From the NCBI GenBank assembly GCA_964470995.1, contig CAYYEP010000008.1, positions 1-56,286 on the forward strand: DNA of 56,286 bases, given 5' to 3'. The position numbers and the translations under genes are program-made. Below, piece after piece: positions 32,201 to 40,886 of this stretch; the first letter of the stretch is position 1, and each line of letters opens with the position of its first letter. This DNA comes from UBA5738 sp964470995 (GTDB lineage Bacteria > Patescibacteriota > Minisyncoccia > Minisyncoccales > UBA5738). The notes beneath the pieces were generated by a model that was given only the letters and a program-made list of their open reading frames with translations, did not search any database and was not told where the DNA came from.

Positions 32201-34909
32201 ATGAAAAAAACAAATTTAATTTTTGCCGTGGTATTCAGTTTGGGAGTTTTATTATTTTTTGGTTTTTTAAACAAGGCTGGCGCGGAGCGGGGAGTGTGTG
32301 CGACCGCAGGAGAAACGCGCGGGTGTAGTATTTGCCGCCAGACGCTTGGAAGCGGCGGGAATTTATCCAATTATTGGGCCGACGACAGCTTAAAATGCGG
32401 TTCGGGGCAGGCATGCGTGAACGGTGTTTGTGTCAATGGGCAACCTTCGGTGCCGGCTTCTTTTGATGTTTCTATTGCCAAATCGGGCGATATCGCTTCG
32501 GTGCGGAATTCCGCGGGGGTGTTGCTGTCATCTGGAACCGATTACACTAAAGTAATTCGAGACGCGATTGCAGCGGTTCCCGCCGGGGGGTCTTTATTTA
32601 TCGGAGCGGGTGTCTATGACGGGTTGCAGGCGGATCAGAATATCCCGATAAATAATGCTTTGGCGGCCAACCAAGCCCATTATTATACCGCTTTGCCTTT
32701 GAGAGGAAAGAATATTCATATTTATGGCGCGGGGATGGGAGAGACAATTTTAAAGCTTGGCAATGGACAATATTATTCGGGGCATCAGGCGTTGGTTATT
32801 TTTGCCAGTAACGGTTTAAATCTTGGTTATAACCAGTTGACTTTGGCAAATATGACAATTGACGGCAATAAGGATAACCAGTCGCCGTTTTGGTATGACG
32901 GGGCGGGGTTAATTCTTACTGGCGGAGAAAGAAGCGGCGGAAAATTTTTTAATCTGGAACTCAGAAATTCGCCTAATACGGGGTTGTATCTTGGGAATAA
33001 TGGCAGCGGCTGGGAATCTTATTCGTATCTGGATAATATCTATACCCATGATAATCTTCAGGCTGGAATGGTTTTTGACAACGTCGAAAAAATAAAAGCA
33101 AGCCGTGTTAAATCAGCCAACGATGGAACAATAGCGTCGGGAACGGTTGGTTTGCAAATAATTAATGTGGGCGATCATAAGCTGGATTTTACGATTGACG
33201 GGGCCGAAATCGTGAACGGAATACTCAAGATTGGCAATTCGGAATACCCGGGTGCGGGCGGCATTACAATCAATGATCTTAAGATCGACACAAAGATTTC
33301 AAATCTTGGGCTTCTTGGGGCGGTATATATTCAAAATAACCACAATACACAATACTCCTTGCCGGATCGGGGCAGTATCGTTATCGGTATTGATTCGATA
33401 ATCACGGATTCGGTGGCGAAAAATCATGCTGTTTGGATCGAAAATGAACCGGTTTCGGTAGTTTTAAGAGGAGGTAAGATTGATAGCGGCGTGTCTTTTT
33501 ATGCTAACCGGGCAAGTTCGGTGGTTGTTGAGGGAGTACTTTTAAAATCGAGTTTTAATTCGTTGGTTTGTGAAAATTCCAATGTTGCTTGTGCTAACTG
33601 TTTGTTTGATCCCGGGAAGGGACAGTATTTGTACAGCACTATCGGTAGTGGCGCGCAGTTATTTTTAAATAATTCTTTTGCGACGTCGCTGGAAAAAACA
33701 GATGCGGTTTCCGGAAAAGTACAGGGAAGCTTATCCTTAAAAACACCATGTTCCGATGAGTGTTCGGCTGCCGGTATCACGAGGTGCGATAATGATGTTC
33801 CTCAAAAATGTGCCATTGTAGAGGGCTGTTTGAAATGGGCGACAGGTTCGCTCTGCGGCGCGGGCCAAACTTGTCAGAGTGGAAACTGCGTTTCTTCTTG
33901 TGTGCCGAAAAATTGCGCGGCGTTAGGTTATAATTGCGGAATTTCTTCTGACGGGTGCGGAGGCGGCTTGGATTGCGGAAGTTGTGCATCTGGAAGAAAT
34001 TGTGTTAACAACAGTTGCGCGGCGGTATGTGTACCCAAAACGTGTTCGGAAATGGGGTATGTTTGCGGAGTCCAGAATGATGGATGCGGGGGCGCGGTTG
34101 ATTGCGGCGCATGCCCGGCCGGAAAGACTTGCACTAATAATGGTTGCGCGGCGGTATGTGTACCCAAAACGTGTTCGGAAATGGGGTATGTTTGCGGGTC
34201 TTGGAGCGATGGTTGCGGTAGTACGGTAGATTGCGGTATTTGCGCGGGCGGAAAAAGTTGTTCGGTCGGAAAATGTGTAGATAGCTGTGAACCTCATGCG
34301 TATAAAAAATGCTTAAACCAAAATCTTTATTGGTATAATTCATGCGGCAAGCGGGAGGGGCTGGCGCAAATGTGCGGCAGTGATCAGTTTACATCGGAAT
34401 ACCGGTGCGATGGCAATCAAGTTCAGCGGCAAATATTGAGCCAAGGATGCTTTGAAGATAGCTGTTATTCTACGCCAGAATGGAAATCCACTTGTCGTTG
34501 TGCGGGCGGCGAGATTTGCTCTAATGGCAATTGTATAGATTCGAATGCGGGGGTTGCCAACTCCGATGCTGGAGGTAGTGAATTCGGATTCGGGGTTACT
34601 TCTACGCAGTCAACGACTCGTACGGCTGATGTTGATGATGCGGCTAACGGTACTAGTTTTAGCAGCCAATCGAGCGTATTAAAGGCAGTTAACAAATCGA
34701 CAGTTACTTCAAATGCGGAGGTTACTGCCAATTCTACGGCTTCCGTTAGCTCTACAGCAACCGCTAATACTGGTACCGGAGGTTGGAGTGTTGAAGCACT
34801 AAATCCATTATCGGATCAAAATAAGCAGATATCGTCCCGTATTGAGTCGATAAAAGGAGAAATATCGATATTGCAAGGCTTGATAAACCAATTTCGATTA
34901 AGGTTTTAA
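32201..34909 (+). CDS. Secreted beta-helix protein with cysteine repeats
   Basis: A 902-residue extracellular protein; ATG 32201 gives a proper signal peptide (MKKTNLIFAVVFSLGVLLFF, then cleavage near AGAE). Residues about 95-500 look like a right-handed parallel beta-helix of the pectate-lyase type: DAIAAVPAGGSLFIGAGVYD, MTIDGNKDN, FFNLELRNSPNTGLYLGNN. Catalysis is not evident. Residues about 565-690 carry three modules CVPK-(N/T)-C, then YxCG, DGCG and DCGxC, followed by more cysteine-rich sequence, a Ser/Thr-rich linker and a C-terminal helical tail. The architecture suggests an adhesin or surface-attached glycan-binding protein; this is inference. The frame extends upstream to 32030 but lacks a signal there. 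Confidence 0.75.
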   Translation: MKKTNLIFAVVFSLGVLLFFGFLNKAGAERGVCATAGETRGCSICRQTLGSGGNLSNYWADDSLKCGSGQACVNGVCVNGQPSVPASFDVSIAKSGDIASVRNSAGVLLSSGTDYTKVIRDAIAAVPAGGSLFIGAGVYDGLQADQNIPINNALAANQAHYYTALPLRGKNIHIYGAGMGETILKLGNGQYYSGHQALVIFASNGLNLGYNQLTLANMTIDGNKDNQSPFWYDGAGLILTGGERSGGKFFNLELRNSPNTGLYLGNNGSGWESYSYLDNIYTHDNLQAGMVFDNVEKIKASRVKSANDGTIASGTVGLQIINVGDHKLDFTIDGAEIVNGILKIGNSEYPGAGGITINDLKIDTKISNLGLLGAVYIQNNHNTQYSLPDRGSIVIGIDSIITDSVAKNHAVWIENEPVSVVLRGGKIDSGVSFYANRASSVVVEGVLLKSSFNSLVCENSNVACANCLFDPGKGQYLYSTIGSGAQLFLNNSFATSLEKTDAVSGKVQGSLSLKTPCSDECSAAGITRCDNDVPQKCAIVEGCLKWATGSLCGAGQTCQSGNCVSSCVPKNCAALGYNCGISSDGCGGGLDCGSCASGRNCVNNSCAAVCVPKTCSEMGYVCGVQNDGCGGAVDCGACPAGKTCTNNGCAAVCVPKTCSEMGYVCGSWSDGCGSTVDCGICAGGKSCSVGKCVDSCEPHAYKKCLNQNLYWYNSCGKREGLAQMCGSDQFTSEYRCDGNQVQRQILSQGCFEDSCYSTPEWKSTCRCAGGEICSNGNCIDSNAGVANSDAGGSEFGFGVTSTQSTTRTADVDDAANGTSFSSQSSVLKAVNKSTVTSNAEVTANSTASVSSTATANTGTGGWSVEALNPLSDQNKQISSRIESIKGEISILQGLINQFRLRF
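34014..34068 (+). repeat. 55-bp perfect repeat within cysteine modules, copy 1
   Basis: Identical to 34143-34197; encodes the CVPKTCSEMGYVCG part of the module. The flanking bases differ on both sides. Confidence 0.95.
34143..34197 (+). repeat. 55-bp perfect repeat within cysteine modules, copy 2
   Basis: Exact copy of 34014-34068, 129 bases downstream (43 codons), so the reading frame is kept. Confidence 0.95.
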
Positions 34910-35164
34910 TCATTTTAGAGTTAAAAGGACCGAATTTTAGTTGCACGCTGGATTGGGTTTCATAGGATTTTGCGTGTTAAAAATTGTTGTTATAAAATAA
35001 ATTACCTCGGGCAAGCGACCTGGGGTTTTTTGTTATGACGAGCTTACTAATGCCTCCGGTACTAACCATAGATTACGGGCGATTAAGTTTTGTTCAATAG
35101 ATTTTGATTGAATTGCTATTGTTTGATTTGCCGGGGTTATCCACAGGCTGGCAATCATATATGC
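34910..35164. other. Intergenic region before the rRNA leader
   Basis: No gene found. It contains a single perfect DnaA box TTATCCACA at 35137-35145 and an imperfect hairpin around ACCTCGGGCAAGCGACCTGG followed by six Ts near 35003-35030, which could end the upstream transcript. Confidence 0.5.
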
Positions 35165-35193
35165 TTGACATTTATTTTGTGATTTGCTAGTGT
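35165..35193 (+). promoter_or_regulatory. Promoter in 23S leader
   Basis: Consensus TTGACA (35165-35170), 17-bp spacer, extended -10 TGC-TAGTGT (35188-35193). Predicted start near 35200; a terminator follows at 35281-35306. Confidence 0.65.
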
Positions 35194-35199
35194 ATCTAT

Positions 35200-35306
35200 G
35201 TTGAAAGATAATGTTAAAGAAACAAATACTACAAAAAAAACAACGGAGCTAATGGTTTTCTGCAAGCTATAAGCTTTCAGGAAACTGCTTCCGAAGCAGT
35301 TTTTTT
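35200..35306 (+). ncRNA. Predicted short transcript (about 105 nt) ahead of 23S rRNA
   Basis: The unit is bounded by the promoter at 35165-35193 and a terminator AAACTGC TTCCGAA GCAGTTT plus Ts (35282-35306). Inside, a small AAGCT ATA AGCTT hairpin precedes the terminator. The segment TGGTTTTCTG near 35254 is complementary to CAGAAAACCA near 35384, in the next hairpin. It could be a small RNA or an attenuated rRNA leader. A 24-codon ATG frame at 35198 overlaps it but starts at or before the predicted RNA 5' end. Confidence 0.4.
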
Positions 35307-35327
35307 GTTGGCCAATTTTCAGAACGA

Positions 35328-35401
35328 TTGACGGGCAAGAACTTCTAAAATTAAATAGTTAGTTATTTCCATTAGTGGATCCTACAGAAAACCACTAATG
35401 G
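35328..35401 (+). promoter_or_regulatory. Second candidate promoter and hairpin upstream of 23S
   Basis: TTGACG (35328-35333), 17-bp spacer, TTAAAT (35351-35356). It is followed by a perfect 10-bp hairpin CCATTAGTGG (35369-35378) / CCACTAATGG (35392-35401) without a T run. Confidence 0.45.
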
Positions 35402-35435
35402 TTCCAAAAGTCTTTTACTAACAATTGATAGTGAA

Positions 35436-35530
35436 TCATTTGGTCATTTGGTCATTAAGTCATCTAATCATCATCGAGCAACGCTTTTTAATGATTATAT
35501 GTTTATATGATTATATGGTTTATATGATTC
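35436..35530 (+). repeat. Two 8-bp-period tandem arrays before 23S rRNA
   Basis: 35436-35475 is five units in exact 8-base phase (TCATTTGG, TCATTTGG, TCATTAAG, TCATCTAA, TCATCATC). After 18 bases, 35494-35530 holds ATTATATG, TTTATATG, ATTATATG, GTTTATATG. Same order and unit type as between rplJ and rplL. Confidence 0.8.
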
Positions 35531-35540
35531 AGGTTATTAA

Positions 35541-38500
35541 TTGCTAGCCAAGGTAGTTGTTTACAGGCAGATGGTGGATGCCTTGGGACTGGGAGGCGAT
35601 GAAGGACGCAGCCTGTCTGCGATAAGCCTGGGGGAGGTGACAAGCAACCTTTGAACCCGGGATTTCCGAATGGGGCAACCCTTTCCGGCGTTGAACCGGA
35701 AAACTCGACAACGCAAGTTGCGAGAGCGAACCTGCGGAAGGGAAACATCTTAGTACGCAGAGGAAAATAAAACAAGCGCGCCTAGCGCGAGCATTCTCTT
35801 AGTAGCGGCGAGCGAAAAGAGAGCAGCCCAAAACCGTTTGTATTTCTCTCATGATCAATAGCAAGCGAAAGCGAACTAGTGGTTATGAGTGAAATACAAG
35901 CGGTGGTTATAAGGTAGGAATATCTCAAGTTCGTCTTGAGCAAAGCCCAATCAATATGTATCGGTTAGCCCAACCACCCTGGAAAGGGGGGCCATAGCGG
36001 GTAATAGCCCCGTAAGCGAAAACCAATACAAGCTTTGAATTTCTATTCTTGAGTACCTCGGGAAACGACAGTCCTGAGGGAATTCGGCGGGACTATACCG
36101 CCAAGGCTAAATACTACCCAGTCACCGATAGTGCACAAGTACCGCGAGGGAAAGGTTAAAAGTAGGGGGGTGACCCCGGTGAAATAGATCCTGAAACCAT
36201 CTTGCTTACAAAGACTCGGAGCTCCGCCGCAAGGCGGGGTGACGGGGTGCTTTTTGTAGAACGAGCCAACGAGTTTAATTTATCAGTTAGTCTAAGCGTC
36301 TCTGACGCGAAGGCACAGGGAAACCAAGTCTTAATAGGGCGCATCCCGCAAGGGGTACTGATGGGTTAAGACCCGAAGCCAAGGCGAGCTTACCATGGCC
36401 AGGTTGAACCTCTCCGAAAGGAGAGGGGAGGACCGAACCGGTTGACTGTGCAAAATCTTCGGATGAGCCGTGGTAAGAAGTGAAAAGCTAATCGAGCTTG
36501 GTAATAGCTGGTTCTCTCCGAAATAACTTTAGGGTTAGCGTCCTGTGTATTGATTTTGGAGGTAGAGCACTGAAAGAAATATCGTGGGGAAACTCAGATA
36601 TTTCTATCAAACTCCGAATGCCGAAATCATTGCAGGGCAGTAAGACTACGAGCGCTAAGGTCCGTGGTCGTGAGGGGAAAAGCCCAGATCTTCATCTAAG
36701 GTCCCTAAATTAAGCTAAGTGCAAAACAAGGAAGTGAGATTCCTCAGATAGCTAGGAGGTTAGCTCAGAAGCAGCTATCCTTTAAAAAGTGCGTAACAGC
36801 TTACTAGCTAAGGAGTTTTGCGCCGTAGATTCACGGGGCTCAAGCTTAATACCGAAGATAAGGATTTCCTGCAGTAATGCAGGGAGTGGTAGGAGAGCGT
36901 TCCCAGTGCAGTGAAGTCGAACCGTGAGGTTCGGTGGAGCGCTGGGAAGTGAGAATGTTGGCATGAGTAACCACAATGCAAGTGAGATCCTTGCACACCG
37001 AAAACCCAAGGTTTCCGTGACAATGGTGATCAGTCACGGGTGAGGCGGTCCTAAGGTATAGCCGAGAGGCGTAGCCGATGGACATCTGGTTAATATTCCA
37101 GTCCTCCCGTTTCTTGCCGAGAGAGTGACGGAGTTTAGTAATTTGGGCGGGTTATTGGATTCCCGTCGGTTGCATGAGCCGCAAGGCAAGTGTTGTCGAA
37201 ATGTTTCCCGCGAGGGAGATAGATCCGAATGAGCAAGCTTCCCAGAAAAACCTCTTTAGGGTATTCAAGAAAGGGGAACCGTACCGTAAACCGACACAGG
37301 TGGGTTGGCGTTAAATTGCCAAGGTGAACGGATGAAAGTTCGTGAAGGAACTAGGCAAACAAGTAGGCGTAAGTTAGCGATATGCCTTTCCCATCGGCGT
37401 AATCCGATGGGACGCAGCGAAGGACTCTCAGGCGACTGTTTACCAAAAACACAGGTCCCTGCTAAACTCGTAAGAGGAAATATAGGGGCTGAGACCTGAC
37501 CAGTGCCCGTGTGTTAAAGCTGGCGGTGATATTGTCGCAAGATGGTATTGCTAACCGGTCTAAGCTACGGGTGAACGTCCGCGGTAACTCTGACCGTGTT
37601 AAAGTAGCGTAATCCCTTGTCGCGTAAGTTGCGACCCGCATGAAAGGTATAACGATCTGAGAACTGTCTCCACGAATTATCCGGTGAAAATGTAATGGAA
37701 GTGAAGATACTTCCTACCTGCGGCTAGACGGGAAGACCCCGGAAGCTTTACTGTAGGTTGATATTGGGTTTTGGGTTTTGATGCGTAGCGTAGTGGCGAG
37801 GATTTGAGGTTGCCCTTTCGGGGGTAGCTGATCCGACAATGAAACAACCATCTTCAAAGTTCATCATCCTAATCCGAGAGGTGACAGTGTCAATCGGGCA
37901 GTTTAAGTGGGGCGCTTGCCTCCTAAAATGTAACGGAGGCGTTTAAAGGTCGGCTAAGTACGGATGGAAATCGTACATGTTGGGTAAAGCCATAAGCCGG
38001 CTTGACTGCAAGGCGGATATGCCGCGCAGAAGCGAAAGCTGAACTTAGTGAACCGATGCTGGTTATTAGAATCGGCAGAGATCATCAAACAAAAGTTACT
38101 CCGGGGATAACAGGCTAGTACGACCCACGAGTCCATATCAACGGTCGTGTTCGGCACCTCGATGTCGGCTCATCATAGCGCGGGGGTGGAGAAGCTCCCA
38201 AGCGTCCGGCTGTTCGCCGGTTAAAATGGTACGTGAGCTGGGTTCAGACCGTCGCGAGACAGGTCGGTCCCTATCTACCGCAGGCGTTGGAGTCTTGAGG
38301 AGAGTCGTCCCTAGTACGAGAGGACCGGGATGAACTGACCTCTGGTGTGCCAGTTGTTCCGCCAGGAGCACTGCTGGGTAGCTAAGTCGGGAATGGATAA
38401 GAACTGAAAGCATCTAAGTTCGAAGCCAGCTCCAAGATTATGACTCTTAGCATCCTCGAAGATTACGAGGTTGATAGGCTGCAGGTGTAAGCGTGGCAAC

Positions 38501-38550
38501 ACGTTCAGCCGAGCAGTACTAATATGCGATCAAACACTTGGCTAGCAATT
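35541..38550 (+). rRNA. rrl: 23S ribosomal RNA
   Basis: Recognised from conserved segments: GGTGGATGCCTTGGGACTGG near the 5' end, TAACTATAACGGTCCTAAGG-like and GTAAAGTAGCG positions in domain IV/V, ACTCCGGGGATAACAGGCT near 38098, and the sarcin-ricin loop AGTACGAGAGGACCGG near 38314. Length of about 3.0 kb is close to normal, so no large intron is present. The ends are approximate: arms 35536-35552 and 38537-38553 form a perfect 17-bp processing stem. No 16S gene or tRNA lies upstream; the previous 630 bp are intergenic. Confidence 0.97.
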
Positions 38551-38619
38551 AATGACTTTAACAGTCAGTAAGAGGATTTGGAAATAACTAAATATCAAAC
38601 AATACATTGCGTGTATTGT

Positions 38620-38727
38620 AAGGAAGCTATACCGAGAGTGCTCCACCTGTTCCCATCCCGACCACAGAAGTGAAATCTCTCAGGGCCGATGATAGTCCAT
38701 CAGGGCGAAAGTAGGTAGCTTTCTTAC
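38620..38727 (+). rRNA. rrf: 5S ribosomal RNA
   Basis: The core GTGCTCCACCTGTTCCCATC, GACCACAGAAGTGAAA and the 3' AGGGCGAAAGTAGG segments are typical. A near-perfect 23-bp stem, 38607-38629 with 38716-38738, encloses it and covers helix I plus flanks, a likely RNase III or RNase E/M5-type processing structure. It lies about 70 bases after 23S. Confidence 0.95.
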
Positions 38728-38793
38728 AATGCACGCAATTTTTGATTACTGATCGTTCCGACTCCCTCGCAAAATCCACTCGGGACAGGCGCC

Positions 38794-38856
38794 GAAGTGA
38801 AATCTCTCAGGGCCGATGATAGTCCATCAGGGCGAAAGTAGGTAGCTTTCTTACAA
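38794..38856 (+). pseudogene. Duplicated 3' fragment of 5S rRNA
   Basis: An exact 63-base copy of 38667-38729, that is the 3' portion of 5S rRNA, 64 bases downstream of the real gene. The 5' half is absent, so it cannot be a functional 5S. Its last bases contribute to a terminator-like hairpin. Confidence 0.85.
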
Positions 38857-38879
38857 AAAATCTTAGGCAAAGCTTTTTT
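38844..38879 (+). terminator. Probable rRNA operon terminator
   Basis: AGCTTT (38844-38849) pairs with AAAGCT (38869-38874), followed by five Ts. The left arm is part of the duplicated 5S fragment. Confidence 0.55.
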
Positions 38880-38920
38880 GTTTGTGCTTCCATTATTTTG
38901 TCGTGTTATGGGCTTTAAAA

Positions 38921-38947
38921 ATAAAAAGCCACGGGTAAAAGCCGTGG
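38921..38947 (-). terminator. Terminator of the 38974 gene
   Basis: On the minus strand, CCACGG / CCGTGG stem (38929-38934 with 38942-38947) with seven-base loop, then CTTTTTA. Confidence 0.75.
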
Positions 38948-38973
38948 AGGAAAACATTAAGCAGGTGTTATCC

Positions 38974-39471
38974 TTAATTATGGAAACTATAGATAGGGTA
39001 GTTTAGTGTTACCGCGGTCTTGTTTTGCAGGTACTCTGACATTCCGACGTAGTATGGGCCCTTTTGTGCAACCGTCGCGATGACAATTTCGTCGGTCCAG
39101 GTTTTGTTGGTGTGTGTATTTTTCCAGGTCCATATTTTCCAGTTAATGGTAAAATTACCATAACTGATAGTGTCGTTGAGGCGCGTTTCTATGAGGTCGC
39201 CGCGGGTAAATATACCTGTTGCTTTTTGTGTCTTTTGGGTAACACTGAGTGTTCCGGTGGTATTATTGTATTTAGCGTAGTGACGTGCGGAGAGGGTAGG
39301 GGTGCCGTCAAACGTTTTTATTACTAGGAATGTGCTGTTTACATAGACTTCAACCATTTTGGTTGGTATGTCTATTTTTTCCACACCGGTTATCGTTTGG
39401 ACGGCATTGGCCGCCATTATGCTTGCGAGCACGAATAAGGCAAGCATGATTGCTGTAGTGTGTTTTTTCAA
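38974..39471 (-). CDS. Secreted hypothetical protein
   Basis: A 165-residue protein with a clear signal peptide (MKKHTTAIMLALFVLASIMA, cleavage near ANA). The mature part is rich in Thr, Asn and aromatic residues with alternating beta-like pattern (NFTINWKIWTWKN). There are several N-x-T/S sequons, no cysteine and no recognised domain. It has its own consensus promoter, a leader of only about 11 nt and a dedicated terminator, so it is a monocistronic unit between the rRNA genes and the mre operon. Probably exported; function unknown. Confidence 0.65.
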   Translation of the reverse strand: MKKHTTAIMLALFVLASIMAANAVQTITGVEKIDIPTKMVEVYVNSTFLVIKTFDGTPTLSARHYAKYNNTTGTLSVTQKTQKATGIFTRGDLIETRLNDTISYGNFTINWKIWTWKNTHTNKTWTDEIVIATVAQKGPYYVGMSEYLQNKTAVTLNYPIYSFHN

Positions 39472-39488
39472 TTTAATTCACCAGTGAT

Positions 39489-39516
39489 AGTATATTACTA
39501 ATATTAAATTTGTCAA
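39489..39516 (-). promoter_or_regulatory. Promoter of the 38974-39471 gene
   Basis: Minus strand: TTGACA (39516-39511), 16-bp spacer, TATACT (39494-39489). Confidence 0.78.
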
Positions 39517-39527
39517 GATTAACGATA

Positions 39528-39561
39528 AGCAAAAAAACACGGTCTCCCGTGTTTTTTTGCT
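39528..39561. terminator. Bidirectional 15-bp terminator
   Basis: Perfect stem AGCAAAAAAACACGG (39528-39542) / CCGTGTTTTTTTGCT (39547-39561) with loop TCTC. It ends the minus-strand acidic gene at 39574 and insulates it from the next promoter. Confidence 0.9.
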
Positions 39562-39573
39562 ACTATTTAATTA

Positions 39574-39738
39574 TTAAAACTCGCCGTCGCCTTCATCTTC
39601 TCCGGTGTCGACATCGTCGCCAAAATCATCGGAGGCGTCATCGTCGTCATCGGAGGCGTCATCGTCGTTGTAATTGCCGTCATCGTAGTTTTCCGCGTCG
39701 TGTGACGCAAGGACGGCTTTGATGGTATCGTCTATCAT
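39574..39738 (-). CDS. Small acidic protein
   Basis: A 54-residue frame starting MIDDTIKAVLASHDAENYDD; the remainder is almost entirely Asp, Glu, Gly and Ser (D-rich tail with ASDDDDDAS runs). The upstream part of the longer frame (to 39864) is unlike a protein start and is left out. A terminator directly follows the stop. Very acidic small proteins of this type can be metal- or nucleic-acid-mimic proteins, but nothing in the sequence decides this. It could also be a low-complexity chance frame. Confidence 0.45.
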   Translation of the reverse strand: MIDDTIKAVLASHDAENYDDGNYNDDDASDDDDDASDDFGDDVDTGEDEGDGEF

Positions 39739-39908
39739 TGTAAATCTTAAAAACAAAAAATATTTCTCTGTTTCACTATGTTTTGGAAATATCCCGACCT
39801 TTAGAGATTTTTCAAGTTCATTTTGTCTTTTTTGAAAACGACAAAATATTAAACACATTATCATATATCATTTATTCTGAAACGTTTGTCAATAGCGGAA
39901 AACCGGAG

Positions 39909-39917
39909 TTATCCACA
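39909..39917 (+). promoter_or_regulatory. DnaA box, isolated
   Basis: Perfect TTATCCACA. A second perfect copy is at 35137-35145. No dnaA, dnaN or box cluster is near, so an origin is not supported. Confidence 0.4.
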
Positions 39918-40003
39918 GAATCCGGCTTTAATTCTTAATGATATTGACGAGGCCGTCTTTTTTCGGTCGATTTTTTTCCAAAACCCCTTTTTTATTATTA
40001 TCG

Positions 40004-40032
40004 TTGATAATTGCCGTTTATTCGCATATAAT
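40004..40032 (+). promoter_or_regulatory. Promoter of mreC-mreD-PBP2, leaderless
   Basis: TTGATA (40004-40009), 17-bp spacer, TATAAT (40027-40032). The mreC ATG at 40041 is eight bases after the -10 box, at the predicted transcription start. Confidence 0.8.
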
Positions 40033-40040
40033 CCAGATAT

Positions 40041-40886
40041 ATGAAATTCGCGTTATTCCGTCAGTTGGGTTTGGCGTTTTTGATTGTTTCGGTCGCGGCC
40101 GCGGCCGCGGTTTTGAATGTTCCGTCGGTAAACAGCGGAGTGAAAAACGCGGTTTATTCGGCGTTGAAGCCGGTGCAAAGCGGTGTGTGGATGGCCGGTG
40201 CCAATATGAGGTCTTTTTTTGACAAGGTGGCGCGCATGAGTTCGGCGGCGGCGGAAAACGAAGTGCTTGAACTTCGGGTAAACGATTTGATGGCCAAGGT
40301 CGCGGAATTGGAAGAGGTAAAGAAGGAAAACGATTTTTTGCGGCAGGGTCTTAATTTGGAATTGGATAAAGATTTTGACTTGAAACTTGCCAGAATCGTT
40401 GCCCATGACGTGGCGCGGGACGTGATAATTATTGATCAAGGGGAGAACGATCTGGTGCAGGAGGGTATGCCGGTTATAACTTCGGAAAGATCGGTTGTAG
40501 GAAGGGTGAGCAAGACTTATAGGAACTTTTCGGAAGTAACGCTGGTGACAGCCAATGATTTTTCATTCGATGTGAAGATCGGGCAGGAAATGATTGACGG
40601 GTTGGTTAAGGGCGGCGGTAGGAATAAAGCGGCAGTGGATTTTGTTCCCAAAGATAAGAAATTGGAGGATGGCGCGGAGGTGTGGACCAGCCAGCTGGGA
40701 GGAATCTTCCCGGGAGGTTTGCTGGTGGGTACGGTTATGGGGGTCAACAACAGCGATGTGGATACTTTTCAGTCGTCGGGTTTGTCGTTGGCTTTTAGCG
40801 TTGACGGATCTTTGAGGGTATTTGTGGCCAGCGGCAAATTGCCGCTTGGTTTTAACGTTACGGAAATCAGCAAAAGAAATGAATAA
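40041..40886 (+). CDS. mreC: Rod shape-determining protein MreC
   Basis: Elongasome scaffold protein of 281 residues. It has one N-terminal transmembrane helix (about 8-27) and a coiled-coil segment (about 68-108, VLELRVNDLMAKVAELEEVK). The two beta-barrel domains follow, with DVIIIDQGENDLVQEGMPVI, VGRVSKTYRNFSEVTLVTA and GGIFPGGLLVGTV. MreC links MreB to PBP2 and MreD. It is first in an operon with mreD and a PBP2 gene; mreB is not in the window. The message is predicted to be leaderless. Confidence 0.92.
   Translation: MKFALFRQLGLAFLIVSVAAAAAVLNVPSVNSGVKNAVYSALKPVQSGVWMAGANMRSFFDKVARMSSAAAENEVLELRVNDLMAKVAELEEVKKENDFLRQGLNLELDKDFDLKLARIVAHDVARDVIIIDQGENDLVQEGMPVITSERSVVGRVSKTYRNFSEVTLVTANDFSFDVKIGQEMIDGLVKGGGRNKAAVDFVPKDKKLEDGAEVWTSQLGGIFPGGLLVGTVMGVNNSDVDTFQSSGLSLAFSVDGSLRVFVASGKLPLGFNVTEISKRNE

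Noticed and set aside
35198..35272. A 24-codon leader peptide (MLKDNVKETNTT...) before 23S
   Set aside because: The ATG lies at or upstream of the predicted transcription start, and no supporting signal exists; it was kept only as a remark under the short transcript.
36498..38957. Several ORFs of 60-91 codons within and next to the rRNA genes
   Set aside because: They lie in or overlap conserved 23S and 5S sequence and are not expected to be translated.
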